From Streptomyces goshikiensis (GTDB lineage: Bacteria > Actinomycetota > Actinomycetes > Streptomycetales > Streptomycetaceae), in NCBI RefSeq assembly GCF_014650555.1, contig NZ_BMVE01000011.1, positions 1-64,000 of the forward strand: 64,000 bases of DNA. Direction: 5' to 3'. The notes beneath the pieces were generated by a model, which was not told the origin of the DNA, did not search any database, and saw only the letters and a program-made list of their open reading frames with translations. This document shows, piece after piece, positions 35,874 through 44,044 of the stretch (within the stretch, counting starts at the first letter, position 1; every line of letters starts with the position of its first letter). A program made the translations under genes and the position numbers.

Positions 35874-36122
35874 ATGACTGACGCGACCACGCCGCAGACG
35901 CCGAAGGACCCGTCCAAGCCGCTCGACAGCCACGCCTCGGGCGCGGAGGCCGTCACGGACATCCAGACCATGGACAGCCACGCCTCCAGCGAGCCGATCG
36001 ACCTTCCGCTCACGCCGGCCAAGCCGCCGGTCAAGCCGGTCGGGCCGCAGGACAGCCACGCGTCCGGCGAGCCGCTCCAGGCCATGGACAGCCACGCCTC
36101 CAGCGAGCCGTTCAAGCCGTAA
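35874..36122 (+). CDS. afsS: AfsS-like small regulatory protein
   Basis: An 82-residue acidic, Pro/Ser-rich protein with four repeats of DSHAS: LDSHASGAE, MDSHASSEP, QDSHASGEP and MDSHASSEP. The repeat is diagnostic of AfsS, a sigma-factor-like-size protein that raises antibiotic output and is the target of AfsR. S. coelicolor AfsS has 63 residues and fewer repeats, so this one is expanded. ATG 35874 follows AGGAG. It lies right after afsR and before a hairpin terminator. Its biochemical activity is not known. Confidence 0.93.
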   Translation: MTDATTPQTPKDPSKPLDSHASGAEAVTDIQTMDSHASSEPIDLPLTPAKPPVKPVGPQDSHASGEPLQAMDSHASSEPFKP

Positions 36123-36226
36123 CCGGCCGGGTCCGGGCTCCGGCCGCGGGCCACCAGAACCAACGGGGGAAAGCGCCTCGGGTCCTACGGGGGGAACCGA
36201 AGGGACCAGAAGGCGACGGGGGAAAG

Positions 36227-36271
36227 ACGACGACCGCGGTGGCCCGGAGGGGGAGCCACCGCGGCCGTCGT
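36227..36271. terminator. Hairpin terminator after afsS
   Basis: A 17-bp stem with one mismatch (36227-36243 with 36255-36271, ACGACGACCGCGGTGGC type) and an 11-base loop, between afsS and the methyltransferase gene. Confidence 0.75.
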
Positions 36272-36312
36272 ATCCGCGTGTCCGGACACGGCGGAGCCCC
36301 TAGGGTGGAGGC

Positions 36313-37035
36313 GTGTTCACCTCCCAGGGACCCACCGCCCGCGAGCTGGCCGTGCAGGCCCTCTCCTCCGTCGAGCGCGGCTACGACCTGCTCTCGCCCA
36401 AGTTCGACCGGACGCCCTTCCGCACCCCGGACCGGATGCTCGACGCCGTCGAGGAGACCCTGGCCGGGCGGGAGGGCTCCTTCGGTGCCGGGCTCGACGT
36501 GTGCTGCGGCACCGGCGCCGGGCTGGGCATGCTGCGGCGGCTGTGCCGGGACCGGGTGACCGGGGTGGACGTCAGCGCCGGGATGCTGGCGCAGGCCGCG
36601 CTGGCGCACCCGGACGGGGTGGACTTCGTACGGGCCGACGCGCTGGCGCTGCCGCCCGCGCTCGGGAACTCCTACGACCTGGCGGTCAGCTTCGGGGCCT
36701 TCGGGCACTTCCTGCCGGCCGAGCGGCCCGCCCTGTTCGCCGGGGTCCGCGCGGCGCTGCGCCCCGGCGGGCTGTTCGCCTTCCCGATCGGGGCTCCGCT
36801 GCCGCCGAGCTCGCGGGTCTGGTGGATGCTGGCGGGCTTCGACGCGGCGATGCGGGTGCGCAACGCGGTGTGGCGGCCGCCGTTCGTCATGTACTACCGG
36901 ACGTTCCCGCTGAGCGGTGTCCGCGCGGACCTGCGGGCGGCGGGGTTCACGGTGGAGACGGTCCCGCTGGAGCACTTCGGGCGCCGGGAGGACGGCAGTC
37001 CGCACTGGCGGCTGGTCCTGGCCCGGCGCCCGTGA
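36313..37035 (+). CDS. SAM-dependent methyltransferase
   Basis: A 240-residue class I methyltransferase starting at GTG 36313 with GGTGGAGG upstream. Motif I is GLDVCCGTGAGLG, the acidic residue lies in VTGVDVSAGML, and motif IV is SYDLAVSFGAFGHFLP. The fold is small-molecule type. It lies between afsS and the convergent acyl-CoA synthetase. The substrate is unknown. Confidence 0.88.
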   Translation: MFTSQGPTARELAVQALSSVERGYDLLSPKFDRTPFRTPDRMLDAVEETLAGREGSFGAGLDVCCGTGAGLGMLRRLCRDRVTGVDVSAGMLAQAALAHPDGVDFVRADALALPPALGNSYDLAVSFGAFGHFLPAERPALFAGVRAALRPGGLFAFPIGAPLPPSSRVWWMLAGFDAAMRVRNAVWRPPFVMYYRTFPLSGVRADLRAAGFTVETVPLEHFGRREDGSPHWRLVLARRP

Positions 37036-37053
37036 CGCCGGCTCCGGCCGCGG

Positions 37054-38664
37054 TCAGCGCGCCCTCAGCTCCCGTTTGAGGACCTTGCCGCCGGCGTTGC
37101 GCGGCAGTTCGCCGACGAACTCCACTTCCCTGGGCACCTTGTAGTTGGCCATTTCCCGGCGCGACCAGGCGATCAGGTCGTCGGCGGTGACGGTGGCGCC
37201 GGGGCGGCGCACCGCGTACGCCTTGCCGACCTCGCCGAGCCGCGGGTCGGGGACGCCGACGACCGCGACGTCCGCGATGTCCGGGTGCAGGCCGAGGAGT
37301 TGCTCGATCTCGGCGGGGTAGGCGTTGAAGCCGCCGACGATGAACATGTCCTTGATCCGGTCGGTGATGCGCAGGTTGCCGTCCGCGTCGAGGACGCCGA
37401 CGTCGCCGGTGCGCAGCCAGCCGTCGGGGGTGATGGCCCGCGCGGTCTCGGCGGGGTCCTCGAAGTAGCCCCGCATGACGTGGTGGCCGCGGACCCAGAC
37501 CTCGCCCGCCCGGCCGGCCGGCAGGGGCGCCCCTTCGGGGTCCGCGATGCGTACCTCGGTGCCGGGGACGGGCCGTCCGGAGGTTTCGGCGATGACCTCG
37601 GCCGGGTCGCCGCGCCGGCACATGGTGACTATGCCGCTGGCCTCGGAGAGTCCGTACGCAGTGAGCACGGTGGCGATCCGCAGTTCGCCGCGCAGCCGCT
37701 CGACGAGGCGCAGCGGGACGACGGCCGCGCCGGTGACGACGAGGCGCAGCGCCGAGAGGTCGTGGTGGTCGCGGTGGGCGTGGTCGAGGAGGGACTGGTG
37801 CAGGGTGGGCGGTCCGGGGAGTACGGAGATCCGTTCGGCGGCGACGTTGGCGAGGACGGTGTCCACGTCGAAGACGGGCTGCGGGACCATGGTGGCGCCG
37901 CGGGTCAGGCAGGCGATGATCCCGGCCTTGTAGCCGAAGGTGTGGAAGAAGGGGTTGACGATCAGGTAGCGGTCGCCCTCGCGGAGTCCGGCGAGTTCGC
38001 TCCACACGTCGTAGCAGCGCAGGGTCTGGGCGTGGGTGATGACGGCGCCCTTGGGGCTGCCGGTGGTGCCCGAGGTGAAGATGATGTCGGAGGGGGCGTC
38101 GGGGCGGATCGCGGCGGCGCGGGCGCTGACGGCTTCGGCGGGTACGCGGTCCCCGCCGGCCAGGAAGTCCTTCCAGGTGCGGAAGGAGGCCGGGGCGTCC
38201 TCGGCGAGGACGACGACCTGTTCCAGGTGTTCCAGGCCGGGGAGCGGGCCGGTGCCGGGGCCTTCGGCGGCGGCGCGGCGCAGCGAGGCGACGTAGGAGG
38301 TGCCGAGGAAGGTGCCGGTGACGAAGAGGAGTCTGGCGCGGCTGCGCCGCAGGACGTACGCGGCTTCGGCGCCCTTGAAACGGGTGTTGAGGGGGACGAG
38401 GACGGCGCCGGCGGAGACGGCTCCGAGGGCGCTGACGATCCATTCCAGGGTGTTGGGCGCCCAGACGGCGACCCGGTCGCCCGCCTCGACCCCGGCGGCG
38501 ATGCAGGCGGCCGCGGCCCGTTCGACGCGCTCGCCGAGCTGGGCGTAGTCGATCCGGACGCGGCCGTCGACGACGGCTTCGCGCTCCGCGTAGCGTTCGG
38601 CGGCGTCGCGCACCAGTTCGGCGACGCTGCCCCAGCGCAGATCCCCCCGCACGTCTTCGCTCAT
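37054..38664 (-). CDS. Acyl-CoA synthetase (FadD3-like)
   Basis: A 536-residue adenylate-forming ligase that activates a carboxylic acid to its CoA thioester. The ATP loop is IIFTSGTTGSPKGA, the A5 block is AYGLSEASG, and the A8-A10 part has WLRTGDVGVLDADGNLRITDRIKDMFI with the catalytic Lys late in NAGGKVLKR. The size and YNTLEW-like opening are those of actinobacterial FadD3-type ligases used on steroid-ring propionates, though that name is only a resemblance. Divergent from the thiolase operon at 38751, sharing the operator at 38684-38698. Confidence 0.92.
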   Translation of the reverse strand: MSEDVRGDLRWGSVAELVRDAAERYAEREAVVDGRVRIDYAQLGERVERAAAACIAAGVEAGDRVAVWAPNTLEWIVSALGAVSAGAVLVPLNTRFKGAEAAYVLRRSRARLLFVTGTFLGTSYVASLRRAAAEGPGTGPLPGLEHLEQVVVLAEDAPASFRTWKDFLAGGDRVPAEAVSARAAAIRPDAPSDIIFTSGTTGSPKGAVITHAQTLRCYDVWSELAGLREGDRYLIVNPFFHTFGYKAGIIACLTRGATMVPQPVFDVDTVLANVAAERISVLPGPPTLHQSLLDHAHRDHHDLSALRLVVTGAAVVPLRLVERLRGELRIATVLTAYGLSEASGIVTMCRRGDPAEVIAETSGRPVPGTEVRIADPEGAPLPAGRAGEVWVRGHHVMRGYFEDPAETARAITPDGWLRTGDVGVLDADGNLRITDRIKDMFIVGGFNAYPAEIEQLLGLHPDIADVAVVGVPDPRLGEVGKAYAVRRPGATVTADDLIAWSRREMANYKVPREVEFVGELPRNAGGKVLKRELRAR

Positions 38665-38683
38665 CGCGCTCCCCTCCCAGTAG

Positions 38684-38698
38684 CTGACTATCCGTCAG
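38684..38698. promoter_or_regulatory. One-mismatch operator between acyl-CoA synthetase and thiolase operons
   Basis: CTGACT-ATC-CGTCAG, one mismatch, 19 bp before the synthetase ATG and 52 bp before the thiolase ATG. A single site thus can control both divergent operons. Confidence 0.75.
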
Positions 38699-38750
38699 AT
38701 TAGCTGTAGCCTTCGCGGCTGTCAGTACTGGCGCGGGCCCGGAGGTGGCG

Positions 38751-39902
38751 ATGGCGGCAACACTCAAGGACGCTACGGCGATAGTCGGGATCGGCCAGAC
38801 CCCCTTTGCCAAACGGCTCCCGCAATCCGAGAAGGAATTGGCCTGCCGTGCGATTCTGGCCGCCCTCGCGGACGCCGGCATCGCCCCGTCCGAGGTCGAC
38901 GCCTTCGCCTCCTACACGATGGAGGAGACCGACGAGGTCGAGGTCGCCAAGGCCATCGGCGCCGGCGACGTCACCTTCTTCTCCAAGGTCGGCTACGGCG
39001 GCGGCGGCTCCTGCGCCACCGTCGGCCACCTCGCGGCCGCCGTCGCCACCGGGCAGGCGAGCGTGGGCGTCGCCTGGCGCTCCCGCAAGCGCGGCTCCGG
39101 GCCCCGGCCGTGGAAGAACACCGCCGTCCAACTGCCCACCCCCGGCCAGTGGACCCGCCCGTTCGGGCTGCTGCGCCCCGCCGACGAGATCGGCATGCTC
39201 GCCCGCCGCTACATGCACGAGTACGGGGCCACCCGCGACCACCTCTTCAACGTCGCGATGGCCTGCCGCAACCGGGCCAACGAGAACCCGGCCGCGATGA
39301 TGTACGAACGCCCGCTGACCCGCGAGATGTACATGACCGCCCGCATGATCAGCGAACCGCTCTGCCTCTTCGACAACTGCCTGGAGACGGACGGGGCGCT
39401 GGCCTGCGTGATCGTCTCCGCCGAGCGGGCCCGGGACTGCCGGCACAAGCCCGTGTACGTGCACTCCGTGGCCCAGGGGCTGCCCGCCCAGCACCACGGG
39501 ATGGTCAACTACTGGAACGACGACCCGCTGTCCGGGCCCGCCTGGACCGCCGCCCGGCACCTGTGGAAGCAGTCCGACTTCGGGCCGCAGGACGTGGACG
39601 TCGCCCAGATCTACGACGCGTTCACCCCCCTGATCCCGCTGTCCCTGGAGGGCTACGGGTTCTGCGGGCGCGGCGAGGGCGCCGCCTTCACCGAGGGCGG
39701 GGCGCTGGAAATGGGCGGCCGGCTGCCCATCAACACCGGCGGCGGCGGTCTCAGCGAGGCCTACGTGCACGGCTTCAACCTGATCAACGAGGGCGTCAAA
39801 CAGCTGCGGGGCATCTCCACCGCGCAGGTGCCGGACGCCGCGACCTGCCTGGTGACGGCGGGCGAGGGAGTCCCGACGTCCGCGATCCTGCTGCGAGCCT
39901 GA
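38751..39902 (+). CDS. SCP-x/Ltp-type thiolase-like lipid-transfer protein
   Basis: A 383-residue thiolase-superfamily protein starting at ATG 38751 with GGAGG 5 bases upstream. It has the N-terminal AIVGIGQTPFAKR, the HEYGATRDHLFNVAMACRNRA block, QIYDAFTPLIP and INTGGGGLSEAYVHG. These match the Ltp/SCP-x branch. By my alignment the usual nucleophilic Cys position holds Ser next to a Cys (GGGGSCATVG), so Claisen thiolysis is uncertain and an aldolase role like mycobacterial Ltp2 is possible. First gene of an operon with DUF35 and enoyl-CoA hydratase genes. Confidence 0.9.
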   Translation: MAATLKDATAIVGIGQTPFAKRLPQSEKELACRAILAALADAGIAPSEVDAFASYTMEETDEVEVAKAIGAGDVTFFSKVGYGGGGSCATVGHLAAAVATGQASVGVAWRSRKRGSGPRPWKNTAVQLPTPGQWTRPFGLLRPADEIGMLARRYMHEYGATRDHLFNVAMACRNRANENPAAMMYERPLTREMYMTARMISEPLCLFDNCLETDGALACVIVSAERARDCRHKPVYVHSVAQGLPAQHHGMVNYWNDDPLSGPAWTAARHLWKQSDFGPQDVDVAQIYDAFTPLIPLSLEGYGFCGRGEGAAFTEGGALEMGGRLPINTGGGGLSEAYVHGFNLINEGVKQLRGISTAQVPDAATCLVTAGEGVPTSAILLRA

Positions 39903-39915
39903 GGAGCGAGCGACG

Positions 39916-40362
39916 ATGACCGCCACTGCCGACGAACTGCTGCTCCCCGTACCCGACGAGGACGGTGCCCCGTTCTGGGAGTACGCCGCCCGCGGCGAAC
40001 TGCGGATCCAGGCCTGCGCCTCGTGCGGCAGGCTCCGCTTCCCGCCGAGGCCGTGCTGCCCGCACTGCCGGTCCTTCGACTCCCAGTGGCGCCCGATGAG
40101 CGGGCGCGGCCGGATCTGGTCGTACGTCCGGCCGCACCCGCCGCTGCTGCCCGCGTACGCGGCGCAGGCCCCGTACAACGTCATCCTCGTGGAGCTCGCC
40201 GACGCGCCGGGGATCCGGCTGGCCGGGAACCTGGTGGCCGCCGCCGACGCCCCGCTCGACTCGGTGGACCCGGGGCGGCTGCGCATCGGGGCGAAGGTCC
40301 AGGTCGCGTTCACCGAGGTCGGCGGGATGGCCGTGCCGCGCTGGCTGCTGGAGCGGTCGTGA
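39916..40362 (+). CDS. DUF35 OB-fold/zinc-ribbon partner protein
   Basis: A 148-residue acyl-CoA-associated OB-fold protein. A rubredoxin-like zinc site is made by CASCG and CCPHC, followed by the OB barrel with GRIWSYVRPHPP. In steroid degradation DUF35 domains form a complex with Ltp-type thiolases and complete the active site. It directly follows the thiolase gene with 13 bp between, consistent with such a pair. ATG 39916 has GAGGAG upstream. Confidence 0.9.
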   Translation: MTATADELLLPVPDEDGAPFWEYAARGELRIQACASCGRLRFPPRPCCPHCRSFDSQWRPMSGRGRIWSYVRPHPPLLPAYAAQAPYNVILVELADAPGIRLAGNLVAAADAPLDSVDPGRLRIGAKVQVAFTEVGGMAVPRWLLERS

Positions 40363-41135
40363 CGGTACGGGTCGAGCGGGACGGGGAGAGCGGCGTCGCG
40401 GTCGTCACCCTGGACCGCGAGCGCCGGCACAACGCCATCGACCTGGAGACCGCCGCCGAACTGGCCTCCGTGTGGCGGGGGTTGCGCTACGAGGACGCGG
40501 TGCGGGCGGTGGTGGTGACGGGCGCCGGGCGCGCCGCGTTCTGCACCGGCATCGACCGCGCGGTGGAGGTTCCGCAGCCGGGCTCCCCGTACTCCGTCGA
40601 CGATCCGCTGACGGAGATCGGCCCGAAGGCCAACGACCTGTGGAAGCCGGTGATCGCCGCCGTCAACGGCATGGCCTGCGGCGGCGCCTTCTACGTCCTG
40701 GGCGAGGCGGAGTTCCTGATCGCCTCGGAGACGGCCGTCTTCTTCGACCCGCACACCACGTACGGGATGGTCAGCGCCTACGAGGCCGTCTACATGGCGC
40801 AGCGGATGCCGTTCGGCGAGGTCGCCCGGATGTCCCTGATGGGCACGGCGGAACGGCTCTCCGCGCGCCGGGCCCACGAGATCGGCCTGGTCTCCGAGCT
40901 GACGGCGCCCGAGGAGCTGCTCCCGGCGGCGCTGCGGGCGGCGCGGACGCTGGCCGGGTTCCCGACGGAGGCGGTGCAGGGCACCGTACGGGCGCTGTGG
41001 TCGGCGAAGCGGGCGGCGCTGCGGCAGGCCCTGGACCAGGCGCCGGCGCTGATCACGCTGGGGAACCTGGCGCCGGAGCGGCAGGCCGAACTGTTCGCGG
41101 GGCGGCGCGGGGCGCCGGAGCCCAGGGTGCGGTGA
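40359..41135 (+). CDS. Enoyl-CoA hydratase/isomerase family protein
   Basis: A 258-residue crotonase-fold protein. GTG 40359 overlaps the DUF35 stop (GTGA), so it is translationally coupled. The oxyanion-hole pieces are AFCTGIDR and NGMACGGAFYVLG. The usual catalytic Glu positions fall in the SETAVFFDPHTTYGM block, where the canonical Glu residues are not obvious. It may therefore be a variant hydratase, isomerase or hydrolase. Third gene of the thiolase operon. Confidence 0.88.
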   Translation: MTVRVERDGESGVAVVTLDRERRHNAIDLETAAELASVWRGLRYEDAVRAVVVTGAGRAAFCTGIDRAVEVPQPGSPYSVDDPLTEIGPKANDLWKPVIAAVNGMACGGAFYVLGEAEFLIASETAVFFDPHTTYGMVSAYEAVYMAQRMPFGEVARMSLMGTAERLSARRAHEIGLVSELTAPEELLPAALRAARTLAGFPTEAVQGTVRALWSAKRAALRQALDQAPALITLGNLAPERQAELFAGRRGAPEPRVR

Positions 41136-41136
41136 T

Positions 41137-41781
41137 TCAGCGGGTGCGCTTGGGGTTCGGCCTGGAGGTGGACTTCGGCTTGGGCTTGGAACCCGGCTTG
41201 CCGACGCCGGAGCCGGAGCCAGTGCCGGAGCCGGAGTCGGAGCCGGAGCCGTCGGACGTACCGGATGGGCTCGGGGTGGCGGCCGGGACGGTGTCGATCC
41301 GGCCGACGGCGCAGCCGCGTACGTCCGCGGCCCGGGCCGGGAGGGTCATCGCCACCTCCACGGTCCGGCTCTCGCGCGACTCCAGCGCGACCTCGACGGA
41401 GGCGGAGTCGACGGGCCCGGCCGCGCCCTCGAAGACGAGCGGCACCCGGAAGGTGCGGGCGCCCGTCACGTCGGAGGTGACCTTGAGGGTGGCCTTCGTC
41501 CGGCCCTGCCCGGCGCAGGTGACGACCTCGGCGTGAGCGGGCGGCGCGGCCGGCGAGCCGGTGGGGGTGGCCGAGGCGGTCGCGCTGCCGCCGCCGCTGC
41601 CGCCGTGGGACTTCTTCTTCGGCTTGCCGCTCTTGGAACTGGAGCATCCGCCGCCGCTGCTGCTGTTGCTCTTGCTCTTCCCGCTGCCGCTGCCGTTGCC
41701 GCCGCTCGACGAGAAGCCCGTCAGCGCCAGTACGACGAAGGCGAGCACCGCCGCGAACCTGATCCGACGTCCAGCCACCAT
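41137..41781 (-). CDS. Secreted Ser/Gly/Lys-rich protein
   Basis: A 214-residue protein starting with a signal segment (RIRFAAVLAFVVLALTGF) that lacks a lipobox Cys at the usual spot. A low-complexity Ser/Gly/Lys tract (24-75) follows, then a small beta domain with two cysteines (VVTCAG, VRGCAV), and a Gly/Ser/Lys/Pro-rich tail to the C-terminus. Only the middle 75 residues look folded. It ends 2 bp from the convergent enoyl-CoA hydratase stop. Function unknown. Confidence 0.72.
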   Translation of the reverse strand: MVAGRRIRFAAVLAFVVLALTGFSSSGGNGSGSGKSKSNSSSGGGCSSSKSGKPKKKSHGGSGGGSATASATPTGSPAAPPAHAEVVTCAGQGRTKATLKVTSDVTGARTFRVPLVFEGAAGPVDSASVEVALESRESRTVEVAMTLPARAADVRGCAVGRIDTVPAATPSPSGTSDGSGSDSGSGTGSGSGVGKPGSKPKPKSTSRPNPKRTR

Positions 41782-41861
41782 GGCCTGAATCCCTCCCCCG
41801 CGGCTAACGGCGGGCCACGCTATCAGGCCCGGGTGCGCGCGCTCGCGCCCCGGTGCGGCGC

Positions 41862-42374
41862 TCAGCGCGGGGGGTCCGCCGCCAGGCCGCGGGTGCGCAG
41901 GTCCGCCAGGGAGTCGGTGTACTTGAGCATCAGGCGGGCGAAGTCGAGGCGGTCCCGCTCCGGCCAGTCGGCGGTGATGTACTCGAACGCGGAGCGCTGG
42001 TGGCGGCGGAAGCGGGCCATGAGCTCCCGGCCGGCCGGGCTGAGGTGGAGCACCGTGCGGCGGCCGTCCCGCTGTGAGGCGCCACGGATGACGTAACCGG
42101 CCTTGATGGTGTCGCTGACCATGCGGCTGGCGACCGAGGGGTCCACTCCGAGCAGTTCGGCGATGCCGCCGACGGTGATCTCCCGGTCGGGATCCTGCGT
42201 GGCCTCGGCCTCCAGGACGTGGTTGAGGACCAGCGTCCGGCTCAGGTCCTTCGCCGAGATCGGGTTCTCGACCTCCAGCAGCGAGGTGCGGCGCAGCTTG
42301 GAGAACGCGGGGCCCACGGCGTCCAGCAGTTCGTCGGCCGTCATCGGCGCGTCCGCCGGCTCGTTCCTCGTCAT
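41862..42374 (-). CDS. MarR-family transcriptional regulator
   Basis: A 170-residue winged-helix regulator with an N-terminal helical dimerisation part, ITVGGIAELLGVDPSVASRMVSDTIKAG as the recognition helix region, and RDGRRTVLHLSPAGREL as the wing. It is divergent from the NmrA-like gene with a perfect palindrome in the 112-bp gap, the usual layout of a MarR repressor and its target. The ligand is unknown. Confidence 0.9.
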   Translation of the reverse strand: MTRNEPADAPMTADELLDAVGPAFSKLRRTSLLEVENPISAKDLSRTLVLNHVLEAEATQDPDREITVGGIAELLGVDPSVASRMVSDTIKAGYVIRGASQRDGRRTVLHLSPAGRELMARFRRHQRSAFEYITADWPERDRLDFARLMLKYTDSLADLRTRGLAADPPR

Positions 42375-42428
42375 GCGCTCACCCTACCTGCGTGAGTTCG
42401 CGCAGACATGTGTTGACCTGAAAACGTG

Positions 42429-42444
42429 TGCATGCGAGCATGCA
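42429..42444. promoter_or_regulatory. Palindromic MarR operator candidate
   Basis: TGCATGC-GA-GCATGCA, a perfect 7+2+7 palindrome, 54 bp before the MarR start and 42 bp before the NmrA-like TTG start. A TTGACC hexamer at 42413-42418 may be a -35 box. Confidence 0.65.
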
Positions 42445-42486
42445 TATGTACGCAGCGATGTATTGAACGTCCGAGCGGAGATTCCC

Positions 42487-43341
42487 TTGACCACTCTCAT
42501 CACCGGCGCCCGCGGCAAGGTCGCCCAAGCCGTCATCCAGCGCCTGCACTCCGCCGGCACCCGCGTCCGGGCCGCCAGCGCCCGGCCCGCCGAGCTGACC
42601 GTCCCGGCCGGCGTCGAAACCGCAGCACTCGCCCTGGACCGGCCCGAGACCTTCGGCGCCGCGCTCAGCGGCGTCCGCAGCGTCTTCCTCTACCCCGAGC
42701 CCGCCGGCATCCACGAGCTGGTCAAGGCCGCCGAGGCCGCCGGGGTCGAACACGTCGTACTGCTGTCCTCCGCCTCGGTCCTCGCGCCCGGCGCCGAGAC
42801 CGACCCGCTGGCCTCCCACAGCCTCCGGGTCGAACGCGCCCTGGCCGGAGCCGGCTTCACCGTCACCCTGCTGCGCCCCGACGCGTTCGCCACGAACGCC
42901 CTCGGCTGGGCATACCCCATCGGCCGGGACCTGCCGGTCCGGCTCGCCCACCCCGAGGCCACCCTCGCGCCGATCCACCCCGCCGACATCGCCGACATCG
43001 CCGTACGCGCCCTGACCGGCGACGGCGGCTCCCTCGCCGGCCGCGCCCTGACCCTCACCGGCCCGGAGCAGCTGACCTTCCGCGAGCAGCTCGCCGTCGT
43101 CTCCGACGCCATCGGCCGCGCCGTCCCCGTCGAGCCGATCACCCGCGAGCGGGCCGCCGAGGAGATGGCCGCCCACATGCCCGCCGCGATGGCCGGCTCG
43201 CTCCTCGACCTGTGGGCCGCCGCCACCGTCACGCCTGTGGCCGTCGCCGACACCACCGAGACCCTGCTCGGCGCGCCCGCCCGCACCTTCCGGCAGTGGG
43301 CCCGCGAGAACGCCCACGCCTTCCGGGCGCCCGGCAGGTGA
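42487..43341 (+). CDS. NmrA-like/atypical SDR NAD(P)-binding protein
   Basis: A 284-residue extended-SDR protein. It starts at TTG 42487 (GGAG 6 bases upstream) with LITGARGKVAQAVIQRL, the cofactor glycine motif. ERALAGAGFTVTLLRPDAF and IHPADIADIAVRAL are typical of NmrA/quinone-reductase-like proteins, and the catalytic Tyr/Lys are not evident. It may be a redox-responsive enzyme, and it is regulated with the divergent MarR. Confidence 0.85.
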   Translation: MTTLITGARGKVAQAVIQRLHSAGTRVRAASARPAELTVPAGVETAALALDRPETFGAALSGVRSVFLYPEPAGIHELVKAAEAAGVEHVVLLSSASVLAPGAETDPLASHSLRVERALAGAGFTVTLLRPDAFATNALGWAYPIGRDLPVRLAHPEATLAPIHPADIADIAVRALTGDGGSLAGRALTLTGPEQLTFREQLAVVSDAIGRAVPVEPITRERAAEEMAAHMPAAMAGSLLDLWAAATVTPVAVADTTETLLGAPARTFRQWARENAHAFRAPGR

Positions 43342-43367
43342 TCCGTCCCGCGCCCGGACATGACGGC

Positions 43368-43394
43368 GGCCCCGTCCCACGGGGGGACGGGGCC
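43368..43394. terminator. Bidirectional hairpin terminator
   Basis: GGCCCCGTCCC / GGGACGGGGCC, an 11-bp stem with a 5-base loop, between the convergent NmrA-like and cyclophilin genes. Confidence 0.7.
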
Positions 43395-43421
43395 GGCCAG
43401 TCGTGACAGGCGGAAGCGTGA

Positions 43422-43919
43422 TCAGGCGGCTTCGACGACGCCGGAAGCGGCGATCTCGACCTTGCCCTTGGGGGCGCCGGACTGGGAGCCCAGGGCCTCG
43501 ATCTGGTCGACGAGCTCCTGGCCCGAGACGACCTCGCCGAAGACGACGTGCTTGCCGTCGAGCCACGGGGTGACGACGGTGGTGATGAAGAACTGCGAGC
43601 CGTTGGTGTTGCGGCCGGCGTTCGCCATCGACAGCAGGTACGGGCGGTCGTGCTTCAGCTGGAAGTTCTCGTCGGCGAACTTCTCGCCGTAGATGCTCTT
43701 GCCGCCGGTGCCGTTGTGGTTGGTGAAGTCGCCACCCTGCAGCATGAACTGCGGGATGACGCGGTGGAAGCCGGAGCCCGCGTAGCCGAAGCCGTGCTGG
43801 CCGGTGGCCAGCTCGCGGAAGTTCTTCGCGGTCTGCGGAACGACCTCGTCGAAGAGCTGGAAGACGATGCGGCCGGCCGGGGCGCCGTTGATGTTGATGT
43901 CGAAGTAAACGTTGCTCAT
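43422..43919 (-). CDS. Peptidyl-prolyl cis-trans isomerase (cyclophilin)
   Basis: A 165-residue cytoplasmic cyclophilin that catalyses proline isomerisation. It has the full set of active-site segments: FHRVIPQFMLQGGDFT with the catalytic Arg, MANAGRNTNGSQFFITT, and the WLDGKHVVFGEV region with the Trp that gives cyclosporin binding. The start is ATG 43919; an ATG 9 bases earlier is also in frame. It is a single gene and is downstream of nothing on its strand except afsK-region sequence in the opposite direction of flow. Confidence 0.95.
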   Translation of the reverse strand: MSNVYFDININGAPAGRIVFQLFDEVVPQTAKNFRELATGQHGFGYAGSGFHRVIPQFMLQGGDFTNHNGTGGKSIYGEKFADENFQLKHDRPYLLSMANAGRNTNGSQFFITTVVTPWLDGKHVVFGEVVSGQELVDQIEALGSQSGAPKGKVEIAASGVVEAA

Positions 43920-44044
43920 GGGGTCCATCCTGTCACTCCCGGTGCCGTACGCGACTCAGCGGGGCCCGGGCGCCGCCCGAGCCGGGCACCTGACCGGGCA
44001 CCGGACGGGGCCAGAGCTGGGCCCGGGCCGGGCGACGTCCCAGG

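Noticed and set aside
32649..36122. AfsR-like SARP as the regulator of a local antibiotic gene cluster
   Set aside because: No polyketide, peptide or terpene synthase genes are near; it matches the global AfsR system, not a pathway-specific regulator.
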